Position numbers and translations under genes: made by a program
Notes under the pieces: generated by a model
Told to the model about the DNA's origin: nothing
Databases searched by the model: none
Seen by the model: the letters and a program-made list of their open reading frames with translations, nothing else
Source: CAMAVH01 sp036500145
Lineage (GTDB): Bacteria > Pseudomonadota > Alphaproteobacteria > SMXQ01
Length of the DNA: 15,807 bases
NCBI GenBank assembly: GCA_036500145.1
Contig: DASYCO010000050.1
Coordinates: 1-15,807, forward strand
Reading direction: 5' to 3'
Part shown: one piece after another, positions 5,981 to 12,743 of the stretch
Numbering within the stretch: position 1 is the first letter of the stretch
Layout of the letters: each line of letters begins with the position of its first letter

Positions 5981-6766
5981 TCAGCGCATCATCTGGCCGC
6001 CGTCGATGTTCATGGTCTGGCCGGTCATGAAGTTGCTGGCGTCCGACAGCAGGAACATGAGCGCGCCGACCAGGTCGTCGGGAACCTGGGCCCGCTTGAG
6101 CGACTTCGTCTCGTCGGCCTTGGCCGTGTAGGCATTGGACGTGGTCGCCATCTGGGTTTCGCTCTGCGTCAGGCCCGGCGAAATGGCGTTCACCGTGATG
6201 TTGTCGGCCCCGACCTCGCGGGCCAGCGCCCGGGTGAAGCCGACGACGCCGGCCTTCGAGGTGGTGTAGTGCAGCCGGTTCGGCGTGCCGTCCCAGACGC
6301 GGTTCGAGGCGATGTTGACGATCTTGCCGGCGCCTTGCGCCTTCATCTGGGGATAGACGGCGAGGCAGCAGAGGAAGATGCCGCGCAGGTTGACCGTCAT
6401 GACGCGGTCCCATTCCTCGAGCGGGATCTCGTGCCAGGGCTTGCGGCCGAGCACGCTCATCAGCGAGGCGTTGTTGACCAGCCCGTCGATGCGGCCCCAC
6501 TTGGCGATGGCCGCCTTGGCCATGGCCTCGGTCGCCTCCGGGCTCGTCACGTCGGTCGGCTGCGAGATCGCCTCGCCGCCCGAGGCGACGATGGATTCGG
6601 CCATCTCGTCGTTCGCCGCCCGGTCGATGTCGGCGACCACCACCCGCGCGTTGGCGGCGGCGAGACGCTCGGAATAGACCTTGCCGATGCCCTTGGCGCC
6701 GCCGGTGACGATGATCACCCGGTCGGTCAGGTCGATGGTGGGATAGCTGGGCGAGATTTCGGCCAT
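5981..6766 (-). CDS. SDR family NAD(P)-dependent oxidoreductase
   Basis: This is a classical short-chain dehydrogenase of 261 residues. AGGAG lies 6 bases before the ATG at 6766. The cofactor motif is TGGAKGIG (21-28); Asp46 at the end of the second strand (VVVADID) suggests NAD(H) rather than NADP(H). NNAS is at 98-101, and the catalytic set is Asn126, Ser154, Tyr167 and Lys171 (YTTSK), all present. The C-terminus has the usual NIDGGQMMR. It resembles FabG-like catabolic dehydrogenases, which oxidise or reduce a hydroxyl/keto group. It stands downstream of the two TctC-like genes on the same strand, after a strong hairpin, and faces the LLM operon, so it is probably part of the same pathway. 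The substrate is unknown. Confidence 0.92.
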   Translation of the reverse strand: MAEISPSYPTIDLTDRVIIVTGGAKGIGKVYSERLAAANARVVVADIDRAANDEMAESIVASGGEAISQPTDVTSPEATEAMAKAAIAKWGRIDGLVNNASLMSVLGRKPWHEIPLEEWDRVMTVNLRGIFLCCLAVYPQMKAQGAGKIVNIASNRVWDGTPNRLHYTTSKAGVVGFTRALAREVGADNITVNAISPGLTQSETQMATTSNAYTAKADETKSLKRAQVPDDLVGALMFLLSDASNFMTGQTMNIDGGQMMR

Positions 6767-6783
6767 GGCGGGCTCCTGACATG

Positions 6784-6817
6784 CGTTCGGCTCCGGCCTC
6801 GCGACCGGAGCCGAACG
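6784..6817. repeat. 13-bp perfect intercistronic hairpin between tctC-like and SDR genes
   Basis: CGTTCGGCTCCGG (6784-6796) and CCGGAGCCGAACG (6805-6817) pair perfectly around an 8-base loop. No T-run follows on either strand. On the minus strand the SDR ribosome site begins a few bases beyond the stem. It may protect the upstream mRNA 3' end or lower read-through into the SDR gene. Confidence 0.7.
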
Positions 6818-6844
6818 GGACTCTAGCGGACTACTTCGTGCAGA

Positions 6845-7897
6845 TCATGGCTTCTTGTAGATCATCGCTTCCTTGGCGCGGTCGACGATGCGCTGCGGGG
6901 TGGCGAACATCTTGGCGACCAGAGCCTGCACCTCGTCGCCCGGCACCGGGTCGATCTCGAGGCGCGCCTTGGCCGCGTCGTCCAGGAAGGCCTTGTCCCT
7001 GGTGGTCGCCATGAAGGCGGCGCGCAGGACCTTCACGCGGTCGTCCGGCACGCCGGGCGGCAGGATGTAGGGCCGGCCGAACACGAGCTGGCCGTAGAGC
7101 AGCTCCAGCACCTGGCGGTCCTCCGGCGTCTTGGCGGAATCGACGGCCAACGGCACGCCCATCTTGGTCAGCTCCGCGTTGCCCTTGATGGCTTCCTGCA
7201 CGAGCACCTTCATCTTGCCGCTGCTCAGCCATTCGGGGTTCTGCGTCTTCAGGCTCGACCAGAGGTAGCCGCCGGTGCCCTGCACCTCGTTGCGCTCGAT
7301 GGCGAGCACCATCTCCTTGGTGCCGGGATAGCCCGTGACCAGGGTGATCTTGGTGCCGAGCACGTTGTTGAGCACCGAGGGAAAGTCGCGGCTCGACCCG
7401 CCGGCGGCGCTCGCCGCCGAGATCATCTCCTGGGAGAAGAGGTCCTTGAAGGTCTTGATGGGCGCATCGGTGCGGACCACGGTGATGCCGACCTCGTTGT
7501 TGGCGCTGCCGAGGTAGATCAGCTTGGTCGAATCGTGCTGCACGGACTTGGCGTCGCCGATCAGCGATTGCACGATGGCGCCCGAGAACACCGCGCCCAT
7601 CACCGAGCCGTCCTTCGGCGCCTGGGCGTAGATGAACTGGGCCGCCTTGTTGCTGCCGGCGCCCGGCAGGTTCTTCGGCACGAAGGTCGGCTTGCCGGGA
7701 ATGAAGTTGCCCATGTGCTTGGAGATGACGCGGGCGTAGATGTCGAAGCCGCCGCCCGGGTCGGCGCCGATGATCATGTCGAGCGACTTGCCCTTGTAGA
7801 ACTGCTCCGGCGATTGGGCCTGGCCAGGCCCGGCGCCCAAAGCCAACGCGGCCAGAAAGGCTATCGTCGCGGAAATTCCTGTCGCACTCTTCCTCAT
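6845..7897 (-). CDS. TctC/Bug-type tripartite tricarboxylate transporter substrate-binding protein (copy 1)
   Basis: The protein has 350 residues and GGGAGAGA about 6 bases before the ATG at 7897. A Sec signal (MRKSATG, then a hydrophobic core) is followed by GQA-QS, cleaved after about residue 27, so it is periplasmic. The mature part has the family order: FYKGKSLDMIIGADPGGGFD (ligand-binding first lobe), the PGAGSNKAAQFIY block, the APKDGSVMG segment, LIYLGSANNEVG, TLVTGYPGTKEM, and the C-terminal lobe with GRPYILPPGVPDDRVKVLRAAF. Such proteins capture organic acids or amides with high affinity for a TctAB permease, but none is in the window. It is a tandem paralogue of the next gene and shares long blocks with it, so the pair arose by duplication. 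Ligand unknown. Confidence 0.9.
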   Translation of the reverse strand: MRKSATGISATIAFLAALALGAGPGQAQSPEQFYKGKSLDMIIGADPGGGFDIYARVISKHMGNFIPGKPTFVPKNLPGAGSNKAAQFIYAQAPKDGSVMGAVFSGAIVQSLIGDAKSVQHDSTKLIYLGSANNEVGITVVRTDAPIKTFKDLFSQEMISAASAAGGSSRDFPSVLNNVLGTKITLVTGYPGTKEMVLAIERNEVQGTGGYLWSSLKTQNPEWLSSGKMKVLVQEAIKGNAELTKMGVPLAVDSAKTPEDRQVLELLYGQLVFGRPYILPPGVPDDRVKVLRAAFMATTRDKAFLDDAAKARLEIDPVPGDEVQALVAKMFATPQRIVDRAKEAMIYKKP

Positions 7898-7952
7898 CGG
7901 CTTCTCTCCCTGTTCCGCGGTCGTTGCCGCGAGTCTTGTTGTTAGGCCTCTC

Positions 7953-8993
7953 TCACTTCTTCGGCACCTGCGCGTCGCGCGCCCGCTGCACCGTCGCGGC
8001 CGGCATGGCGAAGAGCTTCGTCACCAAGGCCTGCACTTCCTCGCCGGACACCGGGTCGATGTCGATGCGCGACTTCTTCGCGTCCTCCAGCAAAGCCGGA
8101 TCCTTCAGGGCCGCGAGGAAGGCGGCGCGCAGGGCGGCCACCCGCTCCGCCGGCACGCCCGGCGGCAGGATGTAGGGCCGGCCGAACACGAGCTGCGCAT
8201 AGATCAGCTCCAGCACCGCGCGGTCCTCCGGCGTCTTCGCCATGTCGGCCGCCACGGGCACGTTGCGCGCGTTGAGCACGGCGTTTCCGCGGCTGGTCTC
8301 CTGCACGATGATCCGCATGTTCGGGTCGCTGAACCAGCCGGGGTTCTGCGTCATCAGGCTGGAGAGGAAGTAGCCGCAGACGCCCTGCACTTCGTTGCGC
8401 TCGACGGCGAGGCCGATTTCCTTGGTGCCGGGATAGCCGCTCACCAGGCTGAACTTGGCGCCCAGCACGTTGTTCAGGGCCGCCGGAAAGTCGCGGCTGG
8501 TGCCGCCGGCGGCGCTGGCGCCCATGATGATCGGATTCTGCAGGGCCTCGTCGAACGACTTGGCGGCGTCGGCGCGCGTCACGCAGATCGAGACCTCGCG
8601 GTTGGCGCTGCCGAGGTAGATCAGCTTGGTCGGGTCATGCTGGACGGACTTCGCGTCGCCGAGCAGCGGCTGGGTGATGCCGCCGCCGAAGATCGCGCCG
8701 ATCGTCGAGCCGTCCTTCGGCGCCACCGCATAGACGAACTGCGTCGCCTTGTTGCTGCCCGCGCCCGGCATGTTCTTGGGCACGATGGTGGGATTGCCGG
8801 GAATGTGGTCGCCGAGATGGCGCGCCAGCACGCGGGCGTAGACGTCGTAGCCGCCGCCGGAATCGGCGCCGATGACCATGTCGACCGAACGGCCCTTGTA
8901 GAAGCTTTCGACCGATTGGGCGGCGGCCGGGCCGGCCAGCGCCACGGCGGCAAGGCATAGGCAGGCGGAAGACAGGCGTAGGATCGCAGTCAT
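7953..8993 (-). CDS. TctC/Bug-type substrate-binding protein (copy 2)
   Basis: The protein has 346 residues and GGGAG 7 bases before the ATG at 8993. The signal peptide ends at AAA-QS (about residue 25). The domain order is as in the downstream paralogue, with many identical blocks, for example IGDAKSVQHD-like and GRPYILPPGVP segments and the PEDR-VLEL turn. Two cysteines in the mature protein (VSICVTR, VQGVCGYF) are absent from copy 1. A 55-base gap separates the two genes, so they are very likely cotranscribed, with the first promoter in 8994-9170. Two divergent copies side by side suggest two related ligands of one pathway. This is inference from gene order only. Confidence 0.9.
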   Translation of the reverse strand: MTAILRLSSACLCLAAVALAGPAAAQSVESFYKGRSVDMVIGADSGGGYDVYARVLARHLGDHIPGNPTIVPKNMPGAGSNKATQFVYAVAPKDGSTIGAIFGGGITQPLLGDAKSVQHDPTKLIYLGSANREVSICVTRADAAKSFDEALQNPIIMGASAAGGTSRDFPAALNNVLGAKFSLVSGYPGTKEIGLAVERNEVQGVCGYFLSSLMTQNPGWFSDPNMRIIVQETSRGNAVLNARNVPVAADMAKTPEDRAVLELIYAQLVFGRPYILPPGVPAERVAALRAAFLAALKDPALLEDAKKSRIDIDPVSGEEVQALVTKLFAMPAATVQRARDAQVPKK

Positions 8994-9115
8994 GAGTCTC
9001 TCCCAGATGGCTGTCGACAGGCGGTCTTCGACTCGGGAGATTCATGACGGCGGACGGAGGCTGCGGCGGACTGCCGTCGGCCTCGTCCAGATGTACGCGA
9101 AGCCCCCAAGCTGGC

Positions 9116-9129
9116 CGTTCTTACGAACG
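9116..9129. promoter_or_regulatory. interrupted palindrome upstream of the tctC-like pair
   Basis: CGTTC (9116-9120) and GAACG (9125-9129) form a 5-bp inverted repeat with a 4-base centre, about 125 bases ahead of the start at 8993. It could be an operator or a short hairpin. No clear -35/-10 pair accompanies it. Confidence 0.2.
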
Positions 9130-9170
9130 CTTTTAAGTGCGGCGGCGCCGGCCCGCGCCTTCGCATGAAA

Positions 9171-9227
9171 CGCGCCGCGACGGTTCTCGCGGCGCTGCCG
9201 AGGTCGCCCTTGCGGGCAGGCCTCGGC
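9171..9227 (-). terminator. double hairpin after the aldolase pair
   Basis: Just past the second aldolase stop (9247), reading the minus strand, the first stem pairs 9221-9227 with 9197-9203 (GCCGAGG/CCTCGGC), extended by GGGC/GCCC around a 4-base loop. The second stem is perfect over 9 bp (9187-9195 with 9172-9180, GCGCCGCGA) around a 6-base loop and is followed by GTTTC. The T-run is weak, but two strong adjacent stems suggest that transcription of the marR-aldolase unit ends here. Confidence 0.5.
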
Positions 9228-9246
9228 GTCGCATCAATCGGTCGGA

Positions 9247-9999
9247 TTAGAACTCGATGTCCCAGCCGGTCGGCATGTTGCCGCCCTTCTTGGCCTTGTT
9301 GACGTAGTAGTTCCACAGCTTGTGGACGTGATGGTCGCGATCTTCGTTGCGGTTGATCAGCTCCATGTCCTCTTCGCTGAGCGGAATCGGCTCCTTGCCC
9401 GCCTGCAGCACGTCCATCATGGCGCGGGCGTTCTCTTCGAAGTGGATCGTGTCGGCGGTAAGCGCCGCCACGGATTCGGCCACCAGCACCATGCCGTGCG
9501 TGCGCATCAGCGCGGCGTTATGGTCGCCGAGGGTCTTGACCAGGGCCTGACCCTGCTCGAGGCGCTTGATGTGGCTGGGATCCGAGTGCAGCGGAATGCC
9601 GCTCGCCCAGCGCGCCGCGCGCGAGCGCATCGGCAGCATGGTCACGCCCTTCATCATGGTGAAGGCGATCGCCAGCTCCATGTGGTTGTGGATGATGGCG
9701 TTCACTTCCGGCCGCGCCCTGAGGATCTCGGCGTGAATCACCGTCTCGCTCGGCGGCTTGCCCTTGCCCTCGATCACATTGCAGTCGAAGTCGACCATCA
9801 GCACGCTGTCGGGGGAGACCTCGGCGCGGCTCTCGGTGCGCTGCTGGATGTACAGGGCGTCGCGGCCCGGCACGCGGACCGAGATGTGGCCGCTGTATTC
9901 CAGCACGTTTTCCATGTTCATGATGCGGGTCGCGGCGGCCAGCTGCGTGCGCAGCATCTCGCCGGAATTGGTCTTCGAAAGGTCCATCGCTGTCGCCAT
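9247..9999 (-). CDS. class II aldolase/adducin family protein (copy B)
   Basis: The protein has 250 residues from the ATG at 9999. A longer frame to 10107 exists but overlaps the upstream gene, and AGGAGG (complement of 10012-10017) lies 12 bases before 9999 within the last codons of copy A. The gap to the stop of copy A is 1 base, so translation is probably coupled. Zinc-site residues of the family are present: His104 and His106 in HNH, His168 in MRTHG, and the likely catalytic Glu85 in PPSETVIHAE. The SGHISVRVPG loop (37-45) corresponds to the phosphate/substrate loop. Members cleave aldols, epimerise pentulose phosphates or decarboxylate hydroxylated aromatic acids (as in the 3,4-dihydroxyphthalate decarboxylase PhtC). 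A decarboxylase or aldolase role in the nearby catabolic set is plausible; the substrate is unknown. Confidence 0.9.
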   Translation of the reverse strand: MATAMDLSKTNSGEMLRTQLAAATRIMNMENVLEYSGHISVRVPGRDALYIQQRTESRAEVSPDSVLMVDFDCNVIEGKGKPPSETVIHAEILRARPEVNAIIHNHMELAIAFTMMKGVTMLPMRSRAARWASGIPLHSDPSHIKRLEQGQALVKTLGDHNAALMRTHGMVLVAESVAALTADTIHFEENARAMMDVLQAGKEPIPLSEEDMELINRNEDRDHHVHKLWNYYVNKAKKGGNMPTGWDIEF

Positions 10000-10000
10000 T

Positions 10001-10774
10001 TTAATACACGGCCTCCTGAGCCAGTCCGGTCCACTCGGCGGGCACGACGCCGCTCTCCAGCGCCTTGCCGACGTAATAGGACCAAAGTTTATAAACATGT
10101 TGAGCACGGTTGTTGTTGCCGCCGAGCATGTCGAGCTCTTCCTCGGTGAGCGGCTTGATCTTGCCGATCGAGGCGGCCTGCAGGCAGGCCTTGGCGTTCT
10201 CGTCGAAATGCACCGCGTCGATGAGAAGGGCGGGCACGTTCTCCGACACGATCAGGCCGCCGTGGGCGCGGATCAGCGCGCCGTGGCAGGCGCCCAGCGT
10301 CTTGGCCAGGGCTTCGCCCTGCTCCTTCGACTTGATGTGGCTCGGGTCGGCGTGGGTCGGGATGCCGCTGCGCCAGCGCACGGCATGGCCCTTGAGCAGG
10401 GCGAGCTCGACGCCTTCGACGATGGTGAAGGTGGCGCAGACGTCCGAATGGATGTGCACGCTGGCGTTCACGTCCGGCCGGGCGCGAAACACCTCGGCAT
10501 GGATGAAGGCTTCCAGCGGCGGCTTGTAGCCCTTCGGGCCTTCGAGCACCTTGCAGTCGAAGTCGACGATGCCCATCTGCTCCGGCTTCACGCTGGCGCG
10601 GCTGTCGTTGATGCCATGGATGATGAAGGCGTCCTGGCCCGGCACGCGCGCGGCGGCATGGCCGGAATAGCTGAGGATCTCCTCGCGATTGAGGATGCGC
10701 GTGACGGCGGCGAGCTGCTCCTTGAGCGGCTCGAGGCTGGACGCGAGGTTCGACGGCTTCAGGGCCGTATTCAT
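10001..10774 (-). CDS. class II aldolase/adducin family protein (copy A)
   Basis: The protein has 257 residues. The frame stays open far upstream to 11395, but the first credible start is the ATG at 10774, with GGGAGAG 6 bases before it and homology to copy B beginning soon after. The zinc histidines are His107 and His109 (HIH) and His171 (RAHGG), with Glu88 in PPLEAFIHAE. SYSGHAAARVPGQDA is at 36-49 and the C-terminal HVYKLWSYYVGKA matches HVHKLWNYYVNKA of copy B. Both copies therefore keep a complete active site, so this is duplication with possible specialisation rather than decay. It is the first enzyme gene after marR (59-base gap) and is likely controlled by that regulator. Oligomers of unlike subunits cannot be excluded. 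Confidence 0.9.
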   Translation of the reverse strand: MNTALKPSNLASSLEPLKEQLAAVTRILNREEILSYSGHAAARVPGQDAFIIHGINDSRASVKPEQMGIVDFDCKVLEGPKGYKPPLEAFIHAEVFRARPDVNASVHIHSDVCATFTIVEGVELALLKGHAVRWRSGIPTHADPSHIKSKEQGEALAKTLGACHGALIRAHGGLIVSENVPALLIDAVHFDENAKACLQAASIGKIKPLTEEELDMLGGNNNRAQHVYKLWSYYVGKALESGVVPAEWTGLAQEAVY

Positions 10775-10789
10775 GTGCTCTCTCCCTTT

Positions 10790-10821
10790 CCGCGGCTGCC
10801 CTTGGACCGGGCGGGACGCGG
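10790..10821. repeat. imperfect hairpin between marR and the aldolase pair
   Basis: CCGCG (10790-10794) pairs with CGCGG (10817-10821), and GCCC (10798-10801) with GGGC (10809-10812), giving a two-part stem. It lies in the 59-base gap before the aldolase gene, upstream of its ribosome site. No T-run follows. It may tune expression between regulator and enzymes. Confidence 0.3.
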
Positions 10822-10833
10822 CATCACTGGACG

Positions 10834-11370
10834 TTAGACGGATTCTTTTTCCAGACTGCCTTTCATGGCGCTCAGGATCGTACGTAGCTTCTCGATGTCG
10901 GCCGGCGTCAGCGCCTGCGCGGCGATGCGGTTCACCTCGGCGGCGAAAGGCAGCAGCTTGGCGCGCAAGCCCCGGCCCTTCTCGGTCAGGAAGATGTTCA
11001 CCTTGCGGCGGTCCGTCGCGTTGCGCACGCGGCGCACGTAGCCGCGCTTCTCCATGCCGTTGAGGGCCGTCACCGTGGTCGGCTCCATCATGCCGACGCG
11101 CTGGCTCAGCTCGCGCTGGGTCAGGCCGTCTTCCTCCCACAGAACGCGCAGGAAGTACCACTGGCCGATGGTAACGCCGTGAGGCGAAATCCGCGCCTGC
11201 AGAATCTTGGAAAACGCCCGATAGGTGTCGCGCAGCAGGTAGCCGAGGCTGTGCTGCGGCAAGAATTCGAGCGGATCGGGAATGTCGAGGCCCGATGCGG
11301 TCGGCTTGTTGCGGGGTTCCGGCATTGTCGGCATGTGGTTGCTTTCGCGCGCTGCGAGACCAGCCAGCAT
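10834..11370 (-). CDS. MarR family transcriptional regulator
   Basis: The protein has up to 178 residues and is clearly a MarR winged-helix protein: dimerisation helix LGYLLRDTYRAFSKILQAR (42-60), GVTIGQWYFLRVLWEEDGLTQRELSQRVGMMEPTTVTALNGMEKRGYV for the helix-turn-helix (about 65-112) and wing RRVRNATDRRKVNIFLTEKG with DRR at 120-122. The start is uncertain. The ATG at 11370 has no Shine-Dalgarno; ATGs at 11334 or 11325 would remove a 12- to 15-residue tail and lie nearer to the usual family start. MarR proteins are mostly repressors released by phenolic or aromatic acid ligands. Its position ahead of the aldolase pair and divergent from queG makes it the likely regulator of the catabolic set, binding the palindromes at 11404-11427. 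Confidence 0.9.
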   Translation of the reverse strand: MLAGLAARESNHMPTMPEPRNKPTASGLDIPDPLEFLPQHSLGYLLRDTYRAFSKILQARISPHGVTIGQWYFLRVLWEEDGLTQRELSQRVGMMEPTTVTALNGMEKRGYVRRVRNATDRRKVNIFLTEKGRGLRAKLLPFAAEVNRIAAQALTPADIEKLRTILSAMKGSLEKESV

Positions 11371-11403
11371 ATAGGAGGCGGATCGCTCGCACCATGGGAT
11401 ATA

Positions 11404-11427
11404 TCGAATTCGAAGGGTCTAAAAGAC
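11404..11427. promoter_or_regulatory. two adjacent palindromes, candidate MarR operator
   Basis: TCGAATTCGA (11404-11413) is a perfect 10-bp palindrome, and 4 bases on GTCT-AAA-AGAC (11417-11427) forms a second one. They lie 34 to 57 bases upstream of the longest marR start in an AT-rich stretch of the divergent marR/queG region, where a self-regulating MarR would bind. Confidence 0.35.
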
Positions 11428-11441
11428 TTGTGAAATCAATC

Positions 11442-11485
11442 CTGTAGCTGCATTTCGCACGGCAGTTTTGCCGATTTCGCTACAG
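11442..11485. promoter_or_regulatory. nested inverted repeat in the marR/queG divergent region
   Basis: CTGTAGC (11442-11448) and GCTACAG (11479-11485) form a 7-bp outer stem. Within it CGGCA (11460-11464) and TGCCG (11469-11473) form a 5-bp hairpin with a GTTT loop. The element lies about 97 bases ahead of queG. It could be a leader RNA of the queuosine operon or an operator. It does not match preQ1 riboswitch layouts that I know. Confidence 0.35.
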
Positions 11486-11581
11486 CCCCGGAACGCCCTT
11501 CGGCGCTGCGGTCCGCTTGCGCATGGGACGGGGCGGCGATAGGTAAAGCCTTCATCTGCTTCCAGCTTCACATCCCAGGTT

Positions 11582-12730
11582 TTGCCCGTGCCCGCTTCCG
11601 CCAGAAGCCGCCAGACGCCGATCGACACCAAGGCCGCGATCCGTGCGCGGGCCCTGGCGCTCGGCTTCAGCGCCGTCGGCGTGGCGCCTGCCGACATGGG
11701 CGGCGAGGCGGCCGACGGGCTGACGGCCTTCCTGGCCCAGGGCTACCACGGCGACATGGACTGGCTGGCCGCCCGCGCCCGCGAGCGCGCGACGCCCCAG
11801 GGCCTGTGGCCGGAGGCGCGCAGCGCCGTGGTGCTGGCCATGAACTACGGCCCGCCGAGCGATCCCCGCGCCCTGCTGGCCGAACGCGACCGCGGCGCGA
11901 TCTCGGTCTACGCCCGCAACCGCGACTACCACGACGAGGCCAAGAAGCGCCTGCGCCAGCTCGCCCGCTGGATGGCCGAGAGCTTCGCCTGCCAGGTCAA
12001 GCTGTTCGTCGACACCGCCCCGGTGATGGAGAAGCCCCTGGCCCAGCGCGGCGGCCTCGGCTGGCAGGGCAAGCACACCAACCTGGTGTCGCGCGAGTTC
12101 GGCTCCTGGCTGTTCCTCGGCGAGGTCTTCACCGACCTGGAGCTGGCGCCCGACGCCCCCGAAGCCGACCATTGCGGCTCCTGCCGCGACTGCCTCGACG
12201 CCTGCCCGACCCAGGCCTTCCCGGCCCCGCACCAGCTCGACGCGCGGCGCTGCATCTCCTACCTCACCATCGAGAACAAGGGCCATGTGCCGGCCGAATT
12301 CCGCGCCGCCATCGGCAACCGCATCTACGGCTGCGACGACTGCCTCGCCGCCTGCCCGTGGAACAAGTACGCCGTGCGCACCGCCGACTACGCCTTCCTG
12401 CCCCGCGTCGAGCTGACCGCGCCGAAGCTCGCCGAGCTGGCCGGGCTGGACGACGCCGGCTTCCGCCAGGTCTTCTCGGGCTCGCCGATCAAGCGCATCG
12501 GCCGCGACCGCTTCGTGCGCAACGTGCTGATCGCCATCGGCAACAGCGGCATGGCGGCGCTCGCCCCCGTCGCCGAGCGGCTCGCCGGCGACGAATCGCC
12601 CCTGGTGCGCGCCATGGCCGCCTGGGCGCTGGGCCGCCTGCTGCCCGCCGCCGCCTTCAGCGCCTTGAGCGCCCGCCGCCTGCACGAGGAAAGCGATCCC
12701 GAGGTGCGCGCGGAATGGCGCGCCGCGTGA
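11582..12730 (+). CDS. queG: epoxyqueuosine reductase
   Basis: The protein has 382 residues. It performs the last step of queuosine synthesis, reducing epoxyqueuosine in tRNA with a cobalamin and two [4Fe-4S] clusters. Seen are VDTAPVMEKPLAQRGGLGW (143-161) with the conserved Asp144, cluster motif CGSCRDCLDACP (Cys198, 201, 204, 208), Cys224 in RRCISYLTIE, and CDDCLAACPW (Cys251, 254, 258). A HEAT-like alanine-rich C-terminus with paired repeats starts at about 305. The start is unclear: TTG at 11582 or GTG at 11588, neither with a good Shine-Dalgarno and no ATG nearby, so translation may be weak. It heads a block with queA 13 bases later. Function is secure from the motifs. Confidence 0.95.
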   Translation: MPVPASARSRQTPIDTKAAIRARALALGFSAVGVAPADMGGEAADGLTAFLAQGYHGDMDWLAARARERATPQGLWPEARSAVVLAMNYGPPSDPRALLAERDRGAISVYARNRDYHDEAKKRLRQLARWMAESFACQVKLFVDTAPVMEKPLAQRGGLGWQGKHTNLVSREFGSWLFLGEVFTDLELAPDAPEADHCGSCRDCLDACPTQAFPAPHQLDARRCISYLTIENKGHVPAEFRAAIGNRIYGCDDCLAACPWNKYAVRTADYAFLPRVELTAPKLAELAGLDDAGFRQVFSGSPIKRIGRDRFVRNVLIAIGNSGMAALAPVAERLAGDESPLVRAMAAWALGRLLPAAAFSALSARRLHEESDPEVRAEWRAA

Positions 12731-12743
12731 TAGAACCCCGCGC

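Noticed and set aside
10000..10107. Longer N-terminus for the second aldolase (start at 10107)
   Set aside because: It would overlap the end of the upstream gene by over 100 bases; the extra residues do not match the paralogue, and a ribosome site serves the ATG at 9999.
10775..11395. Extended N-terminus of the first aldolase reaching through marR
   Set aside because: It is antiparallel in sense to no evidence: the same strand is occupied by the marR frame, and the ATG at 10774 has a clear GGGAGAG ribosome site with homology starting there.
11442..11485. preQ1 riboswitch ahead of queG
   Set aside because: The stem-loop lacks the C-rich loop and A-rich tail of the known preQ1 classes, and it lies about 97 bases from the start codon.
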